From Cristatella mucedo (Eukaryota > Bryozoa > Phylactolaemata > Cristatellidae), in NCBI GenBank assembly GCA_009760855.2, contig WPIO01000034.1, forward strand, positions 1,236,501 through 1,250,000: a DNA stretch of 13,500 nt, written 5' to 3'. Under the pieces are notes generated by a model. It saw nothing but the letters and a program-made list of their open reading frames with translations, searched no databases and was not told where the DNA came from. Of the stretch, positions 1-7,935 are shown piece after piece. The position numbers and the translations under genes were made by a program. Position 1 is the first letter of the stretch, and each line of letters starts with the position of its first letter.

Positions 1-615
1 AAAACTATAACTAAAACTAAGCGATTCCTTGGCTCTTCATCGAACTTAATCGAACCACGCACTTGACGAAAGGCAAGCGTGCCGCCCACGACACTTCCTC
101 ACATCACAATGAGTGCTCGTAAGTGATAAAATCACCGAAGCACCCAGTAAGCTGGTTGCTAGGCAGCAAGCAGTGCAGCTCCCAAGTGGACCTTGGACGA
201 AGCTTAGATTCATGGTGCCGTTAATTAAACTGTCTCTCTCAACAAGCTAAAGACTAGCTACGAACACATCGGACATGCCAGTCATTCAGTGCCTGTCACA
301 CAATGACCGCATAAAGAGGACATAAAGAGGCTGGCGAGCCGTCGGCTTATGGACACCAGCCAAACCGTGGCACACGTGGCACTCGAGGAGCTAGCGCCCG
401 AGCACGCATCCTCGAGAGCAGAACCGGCGAGAACCAGAACCGTGATCGAGCTATCCCATCCTCGACCGAAGCAGGCAGGTGCCGGTCTATTACATTGGCC
501 AGCCCACTCTGGGCGCTAAAATGTGATGCAACGCATGCGCGTAGCCCCACGAGGACTAAGCGAGGACTAAGCTAGGAGTGCTAAGCAGGAGACTTTTCGA
601 TTGCCCGCAGCGCTA
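1..615. other. no gene seen; two small tandem duplications
   Basis: I see no convincing coding frame or RNA gene here. Two perfect short tandem duplications stand out. One is an 11-base unit beginning CATAAAGAGG (310-320, with a 10-base second copy at 321-330). The other is CGAGGACTAAG repeated directly (550-560 and 561-571). The minus-strand open stretch at 347-550 is short and Arg/Pro/Ala-rich, with no recognisable motif. Confidence 0.6.
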
Positions 616-635
616 CCCCTTCCCCTCCCCCCCCC
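616..635 (-). other. C-rich tract; G-quadruplex motif on minus strand
   Basis: The plus strand has C4, T2, C4, T, then C9. On the minus strand this gives four or more G runs separated by one or two bases, which fits the general intramolecular G-quadruplex pattern. The plus strand could form an i-motif. No gene start is evident beside it, although a CCAAT pentamer lies at 695-699. Confidence 0.55.
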
Positions 636-1019
636 GGCACAAAGCCTAATCGCTGCTTGCACTCTCAAAGTTAAGCGGCTTTCGGTGTGCATAGCCAATC
701 AGCTACTGTCGCCTCCGTTCGGCTGGCAGCTTGTGCTGCCGCCGGATAAACATGCTCCTCATTTATACATTTGTCCACATCAGACCGCGAGCTCGAGCTC
801 TGATCGCCTCTTGACATCAGCTCTATTTTCCGGAAGTGAAGCACAGCCCCTTTGCACTTCACCTTTCTCAAGTCTCTCCACGAGTGCGATTCCCTTCCCA
901 TCCCATCAGATATTGTATGCAGATACTGATGGCATAGCAGACCAGTAGGATGCCAAGATAAGATTGGGGCCGACTGGCCGGCCTCTCCTGCTCAAGCCCT
1001 GACTTCATTGCACCCAGGA
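636..1019. other. no supported gene
   Basis: Open frames exist on both strands, but they are Ser/Pro-rich and overlap, without domain-like sequence. A CCAAT pentamer (695-699) is the only promoter-like word I noticed, and it is too short to carry weight alone. Confidence 0.5.
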
Positions 1020-1135
1020 ACGACCAGCAGCTGCTGCAGGAGCAGCCCCCCTCCACCCCCACAAAAGGGAATGTAGCATCTGCAGCAGCCGCAGCAGAAG
1101 CAGAATCAGCAGCAAAAGCAGCAAAACTCGGCCAC
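1020..1135. repeat. imperfect CAG/GCA trinucleotide-rich stretch
   Basis: The stretch is built from interrupted CAG, GCA and CTG triplets with a C-rich insert. On the minus strand it reads as an Ala/Ser-rich frame. The interruptions suggest an old, decayed triplet repeat rather than a coding domain. Confidence 0.6.
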
Positions 1136-1842
1136 ACTTCTTCGCCCAGCGACTCCATCGGCCAGCACAAACTGGGTTCCCATCAAGACGGCCCTAGCTC
1201 CCTCCAATGAGCTCATGCCTACATAGCTTGCTTTATTTCACTTCACTGAAGCATATAAAGCTAAACCACCTATTCAGCTGATCAATTACTTGCTACAGTT
1301 ATCGCCAGCTAGCCGGGATAGTCAGTCTGCTTGCAGTGGTTAGCATGCAGGTGAGCCAGACTCACGTAGCAGCAGCAGCAGCAAGGCCACTTCCACATTC
1401 GAGGGGTGGGGGATAGTAGCCACCCGAAAGAAATAGCCATCACCCTAGCACGAACGGCAGTCATTTTCAGAGTCAGCACAGCAACACTGGTACCAGGAGA
1501 TAAATTGTTGAGCAAACAGAACAAGCTACTAATGCAAGTCGAATAGCAAGCAGGGCTGCAGCAACCGGAAACCGGAAGCCGATTCAACTGGTCTTTTTTG
1601 CTTCAAGTGGCCCTAATAGCTTCTCCGAGGTTCAACCCTGGCAAAATGCAGAGGCAGACAAACGTTTCCTTAGGCAACAGCACGCTCAGAAATCATTAGC
1701 TTGACGACAGTACTGCTCTTGGCAGACTCGCCGGAGAACATGCCGGCAGCTCCCCACTCTCCCCACAGGCACCTCTTCCAGGCTTCCGGTACTTTCCTGT
1801 CCCATTCATCGCTGCACATTCATCTGCCTCTAACCCGGATGG
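1136..1842. other. no supported gene; short AGC run
   Basis: No coding or RNA gene is supported. There is a pure AGC run at 1368-1382 (five units). Short open frames on both strands resemble no family I know. Confidence 0.55.
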
Positions 1843-1864
1843 TCAGTCAGTCAGTCAGTCAGTC
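1843..1864. repeat. (TCAG)n microsatellite
   Basis: Five full tetranucleotide units plus a partial sixth, without interruption. Confidence 0.9.
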
Positions 1865-1933
1865 TACGAGCGATCCCACTCTGGCGGCCTCGCTTGGGGG
1901 TAAGGAAGGACAGATCGCAGGGCGCCGATCTGC

Positions 1934-1950
1934 CGATCGATCGATCGATC
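1934..1950. repeat. (CGAT)n microsatellite
   Basis: Four CGAT units plus one base. The tract is self-complementary, so it is also a palindrome. Confidence 0.85.
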
Positions 1951-2745
1951 AAGCAGCGGAGCAGCTTGCTCTGCTGACGGCCGAGTCCTGCCGAGACCTG
2001 AGGTGGGACGCAGGCACACGCTCGGCCTGAACAAGGATATAGGCGGCATAAGGAGCAGTTTCTCGACAGAGCTCGCGAGCAGCGGACACACGGCCCGCCA
2101 GTGTGGAGAACCGAGGTAGGAGCGATAGCTTCGATGTGAGAGGCTCGCGGCTACCCTGCGCAGCCGCAGATATTGACAGCACTGTGCGCGCTCGGCAAAC
2201 TAGAGTCAGCGGCACTTGGATGTCTAAAAGCGACCTCTGTTAGACGGCGCTCTTCACTGGGGGTAAAAGTGGGAGGGTAAAAGTAAAAGTAGAAAACCGT
2301 GGCTGCAAGGTGAACATTATGCATCGCACGTTTATGACTCGTGCCCTAAATATGAGAACGTGCCCGATATGCAAAACATTACACGACTGATCCTAGAAAC
2401 AAGACTGCCTGCAAATGCCCACTCCGTGATTCAAACTCGACAATGTCCCACCCGCTTGAGCACAGGCAACATTTATACGTAGGAGAGCTGAAAATGTGCG
2501 AAATTTTCGATAGGCCGGCGAGTGATCCTCTAAAACTCCTCGCAAATAAGCGTTTGTGTACAGATCGTGGGAACAAGCCTAGACCAAGGCTAAGGTATTG
2601 CTTAACGTCAGCCAAGAGACTGGATCACATTCTATCGAGTTCTTAAGAGCAGTACACTTGCACCGTGAGGAATGAGAAGCCGGATGCAGATAACGACTGC
2701 TGATGACTGGCTCGCGAGACAAACAAAGCTGCAATTCTGGAATGC
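1951..2745. other. no supported gene
   Basis: No gene is recognised. A purine-rich patch at about 2258-2293 repeats the word GTAAAAGT. The overlapping open frames at 2379-2615 (minus) and 2443-2646 (plus) have no motif I can assign. Confidence 0.5.
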
Positions 2746-2972
2746 ATGCAAAACGTAAAATCCAATACCAACTCGTCAAGCAGTTCAAGTCACCAAATGA
2801 CTGGGTTCACTACAATCACAGCAGTGTGCAAAGGCTGTGCCATCCTTTTAGAGAAACGTATCAGAGCAGAAAACCAGATTGCACATGTCAAGATAGCAAA
2901 CCAGGCGAACCAACGTCGTGCTCATGCACGTCTCGTGCAACTTCAAATTCAAACTAATGCTAAAGATAAAAA
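2746..2972 (+). other. candidate coding exon of unknown product
   Basis: A frame open from the ATG at 2746 stays open past 2972 and to about 3036. Its middle part is unusually protein-like for this window: a Ser-rich start, then a CKGC pair, then a Gln/Arg/Lys/Ala-rich stretch that could form a charged helix. At 2972 it meets GTAAGA, a good splice-donor hexamer, just after an A run. CAG near 2819-2822 could be an acceptor. I do not recognise the sequence, and no adjacent exon is evident, so this may be chance or an old transposon gag/ORF1 remnant. Confidence 0.22.
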
Positions 2973-3289
2973 AAAAGTAAGATCACTTGCTAGGGTCGCT
3001 CTGACGTGCACATGCAGCCAGCCACATTCACTCTAAGGTCCTGGGTTCGAATAGGCACATGCTAAAGGAAGCCAACATACGGTGGCTACAAACTATTGGG
3101 TCACGACCGTGCAGCCGCGTGGCCACGAATTAATAGTGGCTGCAAATGCAGTTGCTATGCAACATCATTCGAACGAAATCTTCGAGGAGCAGCAGGCAGC
3201 GGCAGGGGTGAGCATGCTCGAATTCTGTGCAAAGCCAAAGCACACAAAGCAGCAAAATCTCTCTCGACGCTCAAGAAACGAGCACCGGT
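2973..3289. other. no supported gene; isolated B-box-like word
   Basis: Two overlapping plus-strand frames are open but unconvincing. GGTTCGAAT at about 3044-3052 resembles a tRNA B box, yet I find no paired A box or acceptor stem, so I do not call a tRNA or SINE here. Confidence 0.45.
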
Positions 3290-3409
3290 GAAGAACCGGT
3301 CGACTCCGGCCGGCCGCACCGCAGCTTCGAGCGATCTGCCGAAGCTGTGCACGCACACGTCGCCGGGTTAAGCGTAAGCTGAAGGTGCAAGCTGCGGTTG
3401 AGGTCACGC

Positions 3410-3427
3410 CGATCGTCGCGACGATCG
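3410..3427. other. 18-bp perfect palindrome
   Basis: The sequence CGATCGTCGCGACGATCG reads the same on both strands. The half-word CGACGATCG is repeated just downstream (to about 3436), giving an alternating CG/GATC texture. Confidence 0.9.
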
Positions 3428-3550
3428 CGACGATCGCCTTTCGCAGCGATACCAGCTGCTGGTGCCGGCGAGCTGCCTGCGTGCTACTCTTGTGCACAAT
3501 TACGTCGGTGCAGTGGCGATAGCGGACGACATCGAGAAAGATGGAGAGTG

Positions 3551-3568
3551 AGAGAGAGAGAGAGAGAG
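3551..3568. repeat. (AG)9 microsatellite
   Basis: Uninterrupted AG repeat inside the GC-rich domain. It yields an Arg-Glu run in open plus-strand frames, which is compositional and not evidence of a protein. Confidence 0.9.
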
Positions 3569-3676
3569 GAGATAGACAGAGCGAAGTGTCGCCCAGCTCG
3601 ATTGCGTTCCGTTGGCGTCACACGATTTCTCGGCCGCGGAAGCTCGTGCCGCGAGGGAGAGAGCCTCGTCTCGCCG

Positions 3677-3801
3677 GTGAGTTTTAGGTTAAGCGCGCCG
3701 GCGTGTGCCGCTCGTGAACGAAGGAAACGTTAGCACAGATGCAGTACTTACAAATGAACCTGCTCGCTTCACTTTGCCGTCTCTTTGTTCATCCATTTCA
3801 G
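3677..3801 (+). other. candidate 125-bp intron in a possible 5' UTR or noncoding exon
   Basis: GTGAGT at 3677-3682 is a strong splice donor preceded by G. A pyrimidine-rich run ending in TTTCAG at 3796-3801 is a strong acceptor, so together they define a 125-bp intron. An ATG with good context at 3541 opens a short frame through the donor, but joining the exons gives a stop within a few codons. If the splice is real it therefore lies in a 5' UTR or a noncoding transcript. Both signals are common by chance, so support is modest. Confidence 0.25.
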
Positions 3802-3953
3802 GACTGAGGTAGCGTAAAATATAACCGTGTCAGTGACAGAAACCGCGCGAAAGCTCGACGTCCGGTCGTTTCCAGCAGCCGCCCACGCGGGCGGCACGGG
3901 AGACCTCACGCTCACGCAACCCTAAGCCAGTCTCGGAAAGGACAGCAGCATCC

Positions 3954-4003
3954 GCTGCTGCTGCTGCTGCTGCTTCCGACGCAGCCGCTGCTGCTGCTGC
4001 TGC
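3954..4003. repeat. paired (GCT)n trinucleotide tracts
   Basis: (GCT)7 at 3954-3974 and a further GCT tract at 3987-4003 are separated by a 12-base spacer. On the minus strand the pair encodes an Ala-rich frame starting with ATG at 4006 and ending at 3830 (58 residues). I treat that frame as a by-product of the repeat. Confidence 0.9.
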
Positions 4004-4200
4004 CATGACTTAAACATGGTCATCCATACGCTTTCAAGTCGGCATGCCGACGACGCCCTAGTAGTAGGCGCATGAACCGCCGTAAAAAAAATTCCGCGGG
4101 CTACACATCTATCGAGCAGGTCAGCACAAATGTTTTTACTAGCGCGATAATAAAGAGCGGCGAGAGAATGCCGACGCTAATACCGCAGAACCTAACGTAC

Positions 4201-4222
4201 GGGCCGGGCCGGGCCGGGCGGG
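4201..4222 (+). other. canonical G-quadruplex motif
   Basis: Five GGG runs occur at 4201, 4206, 4211, 4216 and 4220, separated by CC, CC, CC and C. This fits the G3N1-7 pattern with very short loops, which generally gives stable quadruplexes. It sits in the CpG-rich domain. Confidence 0.8.
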
Positions 4223-4636
4223 AGGCGGACGGCTAAACGCGACCGCGGCGGACCTCGGACAGCGAAGCGGCTACCCCCAACCTTCAGCTGAAGCAGCGAG
4301 CGTGCCGTCCATAAGGAGCTAAAATCGAAGAGCTAAAAGCAATAACCACCTACCATTTCGTGGCGGTCAACGTTAATCCAGAAGCATTGCTGCTGCGCCT
4401 AAAGGTCTGCTGCCACTTCCGTTAGACTTCCTGTAACCTACACGGCAAGGGTGCTTCCGCCATGTTCACGCCCAAGCGGGCCACGTGACCTCGTCGCAAG
4501 AGGCGGCCGGCCGCTGGTGAATCAGCGTGTGGGCGTCCGATTGTGGGAAAAAACCCAACTTGAAGAAGTGCCTCGACCAAAAATAGCGTTGGAATTTCAG
4601 AACTTGCATTACATTTTGGTTTCTGGTTACACCGTT

Positions 4637-4657
4637 GATAATAATAATAATAATAAT
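4637..4657. repeat. (ATA)n microsatellite
   Basis: A run of ATA/TAA triplets, about seven units, lying between the two ATGGCGG motifs of the CpG-rich domain. Confidence 0.85.
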
Positions 4658-4770
4658 GATACACGCTCGGTCTTAACCAAACTGGATAGTATACAACTAA
4701 CCTCTAGGTCCTTGAGGCTTTTTTAAGCGAGTCGACTATGGCGGTCGGAGCAACCGGAAACTGGACCAGC

Positions 4771-4938
4771 TCGTACTAGCAACTTCTTCTCGGTGCAAGC
4801 TAGCGAATAGCGGATTCGACCATAAGATCTTGATGCAATTGCATGCACAGAAATTATTGTTTTAATGCCACCGTTGCTAAGAAGGCTCACAAAAACATAA
4901 GCGTGCGATTCATGTTCAAAGTTTTCCTTTCGGGTGGG
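4771..4938. other. no feature seen
   Basis: AT-balanced unique-looking sequence with no open frame or repeat that I can support. Confidence 0.5.
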
Positions 4939-5031
4939 TAATAATAAAAATAATAATAATAATAATAAACTTGATAAAGCGCCCTCAGAGAACTCAATCT
5001 CTTTCTAGGCCCTTTACATTTGCTGCAAAGG
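4939..5031 (+). repeat. dispersed 63-bp repeat preceded by (TAA)n, copy 1
   Basis: A (TAA)n tract (about 4939-4968) leads directly into a 63-base unit (4969-5031). The unit matches 9738-9800 at 60 of 63 positions by direct comparison. It contains imperfect hairpin arms, AAAGCGC near its start and a GCGCTTT-like word later; in this copy the second arm is mutated to GCCCTTT. It appears to be a dispersed element associated with a microsatellite, possibly a short mobile element tail. Confidence 0.8.
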
Positions 5032-5425
5032 AAACGCCATCGAATGGTTAGTGGTAGCATGCTCAATAAAAAAGAGTAACGTGGTTAGGGGTGACATGCA
5101 CAGGGTCAGCACGCATGAGCACGTTAAGGATTAACTGCGTGGACCCACTAAATTCTTTGATATATATTTGCGCTCTTAGCTTCTTATTTTACGGTTGTCG
5201 AGTTGAGGGATGTCGTGACTTCCAGGCTTTGGGAGCATACGAATTAAAGACACGGTCTCCGAAGGATTTGAGATTGGTTCGATGCAGAGCTAAGCGATTT
5301 GAGTCAAAAAGTGGTTGTTAGGATGCCTCGGCTGGTTTGGGAATAGTTTTGATAGGTGGCTGGAGCCAGAGAATGAATGAAAGAGACTGGAAGTGAGCGA
5401 CGAAACCTTGAATCGGATACACTGT
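5032..5425. other. no supported gene
   Basis: A 76-residue plus-strand frame at 5091-5321 has Cys and hydrophobic patches but no motif I recognise. Nothing else stands out before the SINE that starts near 5426. Confidence 0.45.
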
Positions 5426-5611
5426 GAGCCGTAATGGCTCACTTGGTAAGGCGGTTGCTTTTCACGACCTCGGCCCCGAGGTCGTGGGCTCGAATCCTGC
5501 AGTGGGCGATCCTTTATCGCCACTGCAAGCGGTGGTGATAGCCGGAAAGGCTCTTCTGTCGCTATACAAAAGAGGCTGTTAAATCAGCTAGCATTCATTT
5601 ATTTATTTATT
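5426..5611 (+). mobile_element. tRNA-derived SINE, copy A
   Basis: This looks like a retroposon transcribed by RNA polymerase III from internal promoter boxes and dependent on a LINE for mobilisation. A-box-like TGGCTCACTTGG is at 5435-5446 and B-box GGCTCGAATCC at 5487-5497, with about 40 bases between, as in tRNA. Between them lies a perfect 11-bp stem (5463-5473 with 5476-5486). The body continues to about 5591 and ends in an (ATTT)n-like tail. Homologous copies occur at 7936-8107 and 9503-9678, with a partial one at 8652-8735, which shows a dispersed family rather than a true tRNA gene. The sequence lacks a proper 3' acceptor half. I could not find a clear target-site duplication. Confidence 0.88.
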
Positions 5612-5739
5612 GAGAGCATTTATGCAGGCCACTTGGACTAGTGTTGATTTCTTAATTAGTGACCTACCCTTTTTGGAATGTGCAAGGACCAGACCTGAGG
5701 TTAAGGACATAATTTTTATGTTAGCTATGTATGGTAGCT
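5612..5739. other. no feature seen
   Basis: AT-rich sequence between a SINE tail and the LINE 3' fragment, with no supported gene. It may be decayed LINE sequence, but I see no motif. Confidence 0.4.
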
Positions 5740-5900
5740 GTTCCATTCCTCCGCTTAAAGACAGTTGGCGACAGAAGCTTTAGCTCTGCAGGTCCTAGAC
5801 TGTGGAACTCGCTTCCACAATTCTTACGCAACGACAACTACTCTCTCACTGCCGACTATGGCTCATCCTTTTCAGCGGTCCTGAGCTGCTACTTCCATGC
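5740..5900 (+). mobile_element. 3' end of an L2/CR1-type LINE (C-terminal tail of ORF2)
   Basis: The frame open from 5731 encodes TVGDRSF followed by AGPRLWNSLP and QFLRN, at about 5761-5832. This R-S-F ... GPRLWNSLP signature is the well-known C-terminal tail of ORF2 in L2/CR1-superfamily non-LTR retrotransposons, after the reverse transcriptase and thumb. The rest of the protein is absent upstream, which fits 5' truncation during target-primed reverse transcription. The frame then diverges and runs into the tRNA-like sequence at 5905. Confidence 0.8.
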
Positions 5901-5904
5901 TACT

Positions 5905-6058
5905 CACTACCTTGGTCTAGCGGTTAAGGTGCTCGCCCCGACCAAGGTCTGACTGAGTTCATGGGCTCGAGCCCCGAGGCATATGTGAAGCGCCTGAATA
6001 GAGATTAATTTCTCTTGGGGCACTATATAAATGAATTATATTTTATATTTATATTTAC
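5905..6058 (+). mobile_element. second SINE family, tRNA-like head with LINE-like tail
   Basis: TAGCGGTTAAGG at 5918-5929 matches the tRNA A box well. GGCTCGAGCCC at 5964-5974 is a plausible B box 34 bases further on. The head differs from that of the SINE family at 5426. The body ends in a CACTATATAAATG segment and an AT-rich tail (to about 6058), which resembles 3' ends of L2-type LINEs. It lies directly after the LINE coding tail, so it may be either a SINE inserted there or a tRNA-like segment in that LINE's 3' UTR. A single copy in the window limits confidence. Confidence 0.55.
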
Positions 6059-6239
6059 CTCAACTGCTCTCCTGACTCTGCTATGCTTCCCATTTTCTCT
6101 TTGTTGCGTGAGACGAAGTCTGTTGGCTACCAAATGCCGCATTGGCTGTGAGTTCGCTATACAAAACTCTCCTGCGTAACACCCACATGGTCTTTATGAC
6201 TTTGTGGAGTTACAGACGGAGATACATGGCAGCAGCAGC
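6059..6239. other. no supported gene; short CAG run at right edge
   Basis: No gene recognised. A 13-base word at about 6154-6166 (TCGCTATACAAAA) matches the 3' part of the SINE family at 5426, so a scrap of that SINE may be present. A CAG-rich run starts at about 6228 and extends to 6253. Confidence 0.4.
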
Positions 6240-7400
6240 AGAGCAGCAGCTGCATCTTAGAATGAGGACGGTAAGGATAGGGTCTAGAGGCCTGGTAGTC
6301 TTCTTCGACTGGAAGACGGAATTTCAGGATGAGGTCACTCGTCGCCACCCTAGATATAGACACTGTACACGGAACCGTACACGGAACTGAGGGACAGGAG
6401 TCATGGGGCTGTGTTACTGAGGGACAGGAGTCCAGTGAGAATGCTGTTATCTTAGAGATGCACTCTCCGATCTTGTCCATCTAGCTGGTGTAGAAGCTAG
6501 AGAAGCGATCAGCTAGATCAACACAAATCATTATGTAGGGAGCTAACCTATAAGGCCTTGAGGAGACGGTTGATGGTAGACATCAGCATTTTTTCATTTT
6601 GCATCTGCTATACAACAATATGTTATAGAAGCTGTAGTTGGCCTTTTCTAGCGTAGATTGGTATGTTCTCCAGTAGTCCTGGTAGGCCTGTCGATGGACA
6701 GTCAGTCCAATTGCTTTATATTTTCTCAAGCTTTCGATTAGAAGACCTAGCTAGTTTGTTGTCTGAGGTAAACCATAGGCCGTCTGGGCGACCGTGCACA
6801 GTGTGCGTCCTGCGACGAATTGTCCTAGAGCCCAGTGCGCTAAGTCAGAGGAGGTGCAATCTCGTCAATAACGTCAGCTAGTGTCGTGTTCTAGGATTCT
6901 ATCAATGATGACAGGTCGGAAGTGAGATAGAGCAGCAGAGGCGAAGAAGATATTTTCGTTGGGACAACATCAATGTCAAGGTTCTCGAGGTTTCACAATT
7001 CACAGATGATTATGGATGGGGAAGAGGATACGAACTTCAGACTGAATGAGATCCGCATGCGGTCAGATATGCAGAATTTTATTACAATAGGGACGATAGC
7101 AAACAATTGTGGGAGAATATTTGATCGAGTGCATGACCCTTGTTGTGAGTGTGGTCATGCACATGAGCCACACGAGGAAAATGAGTCTGTCAGCCAGAAA
7201 TTGGCACTTGAGGCTTCAGTTGTCATCAAAATGAATGTTAAAATCTCTTAGAAGGAGAAAAGATCGTTTGCTTGCACACTAAATTGAAATGAGATCAGCA
7301 GAATCTTAAGTAATAGAGAACTTGGTACGATTACTGCCACCGTTGACAACTTGTTGTCGGAGGGGCTTAATTCAAGAGATTCGAAACACTACTTCAAGCG
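6240..7400 (-). mobile_element. decayed L2/CR1-type LINE, endonuclease end to reverse transcriptase start
   Basis: Read on the minus strand, short protein matches appear in the order expected of an L2/CR1 ORF2 but in shifting frames. FESLEL is at about 7386-7365. A GDFNIH-like RDFNIHFDD is at about 7249-7224, from the endonuclease. GHALDQIFS is at about 7140-7113. ISDRMRISFSL (ISDH motif with H changed to R) is at about 7070-7038. GRPDGLWFTSD is at about 6793-6760, then GLTVHRQAYQ at 6710-6679, STINRLLK at about 6581-6556, MDKIGE at 6480-6463 and LDPI at about 6290-6275, at the start of the reverse transcriptase. Stops and frameshifts lie between them, so this is a pseudogene. Colinearity over 1.1 kb is the strongest argument. 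The plus-strand open frames here are shadows. Confidence 0.82.
6365..6432. repeat. two small tandem duplications within the LINE
   Basis: A 12-base unit, GTACACGGAACC, is repeated (6365-6376, then 11 bases from 6377). A 17-base word, ACTGAGGGACAGGAGTC, occurs at 6386-6402 and again at 6416-6432. They lie in the linker between the endonuclease and reverse transcriptase and add repeated residues to the decayed frame. Confidence 0.85.
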
Positions 7401-7935
7401 GAAGATGTCATTTTGTGAGATTCCTAGAGAGCATCCAATCGTGTAATGACGCTGACCCATTTGGATCTTTGAATCTTGGGTCAAGTTATTAATAACTTAT
7501 TCTATAGCGCTGACTGCCGGAGGGTAGGTATGGGCAAAACTGTCACGGCGCTTGGTAGAGGTGCTATGAAATGACGGCACTGAGAGAGAGAGCCTCGGAT
7601 GTGGTAGGGACTCCTCCGGCGGCCACAGACACTGGCAGCCGCTTCCCAATCGTGTTTGGCCCGACGAACCTCTTAATTCGGCTGGACGGCAGAGCTTCGA
7701 AACCGCCGTGTTCCTACTGGGTCTGTGGTCATGCGAACGACACGGTGGGGGACGTTATTTCCCGCTAGACCTCCGACCCAGTTATAAAGACCCATAAGCT
7801 CCGCTGGCTGCCTGCTCGCGTCTCGAGACTGGCGATCGTCGAACGGCTGTTTCATACGCCTTTTTATAAAAAAAAATAGTTTATTATAAGTGCATAAATG
7901 ACACAGACTATTATCTAATCTTATTGCTGGCGATT
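7401..7935. other. no supported gene; GC-rich patch of unknown origin
   Basis: 7500-7860 is clearly more GC-rich than its flanks and carries two opposing open frames (7571-7768 plus, 7673-7855 minus) that I do not recognise. The plus strand near 7791-7817 reads HKLRWLPAR, which resembles the LHWLP motif of L2-type LINEs, but it is isolated. An A-rich run follows at about 7867-7876. Confidence 0.4.

Larger units (their letters stand above)
3290..4770. promoter_or_regulatory. GC/CpG-rich domain, candidate promoter region
   Basis: This stretch has visibly more CpG than its flanks and concentrates regulatory-looking words. They include a CACGTG E-box (4482-4487), an ATGGCGG word in YY1-like context on the minus strand (about 4459-4466), a second ATGGCGG on the plus strand (4738-4744) followed by an ETS-like CCGGAA (4754-4759), a G-quadruplex motif (4201-4222) and an 18-bp palindrome (3410-3427). 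Such clusters mark CpG-island promoters in animals. No gene with a long open frame leaves it within the window, so its role is inferred from composition and motifs only. Confidence 0.35.

Noticed and set aside
868-1170. Minus-strand frame of 100 residues, Ala/Ser-rich
   Set aside because: It depends on a decayed CAG-like repeat, and no conserved motif was seen.
3040-3056. tRNA B-box-like GGTTCGAAT
   Set aside because: No A box at the right distance and no acceptor stem, so neither a tRNA gene nor a SINE can be supported.
3830-4006. Minus-strand 58-residue frame starting MAAAAAAAAS
   Set aside because: The Ala run comes from the GCT tracts, and the rest has no motif or splice support.
5426-5500. 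A functional tRNA gene
   Set aside because: The boxes are present, but no 7-bp acceptor stem closes, the internal stem is wrong for a normal tRNA, and homologous copies with a shared non-tRNA body show that it is a SINE head.
6663-7251. Plus-strand frames at 6663-6881 and 6973-7251
   Set aside because: They are antisense to colinear LINE ORF2 motifs on the minus strand, which explain the sequence better.
7791-7817. HKLRWLPAR as an LHWLP motif of a third LINE fragment
   Set aside because: It is a single short match with no colinear neighbours and different base composition, so chance is likely.
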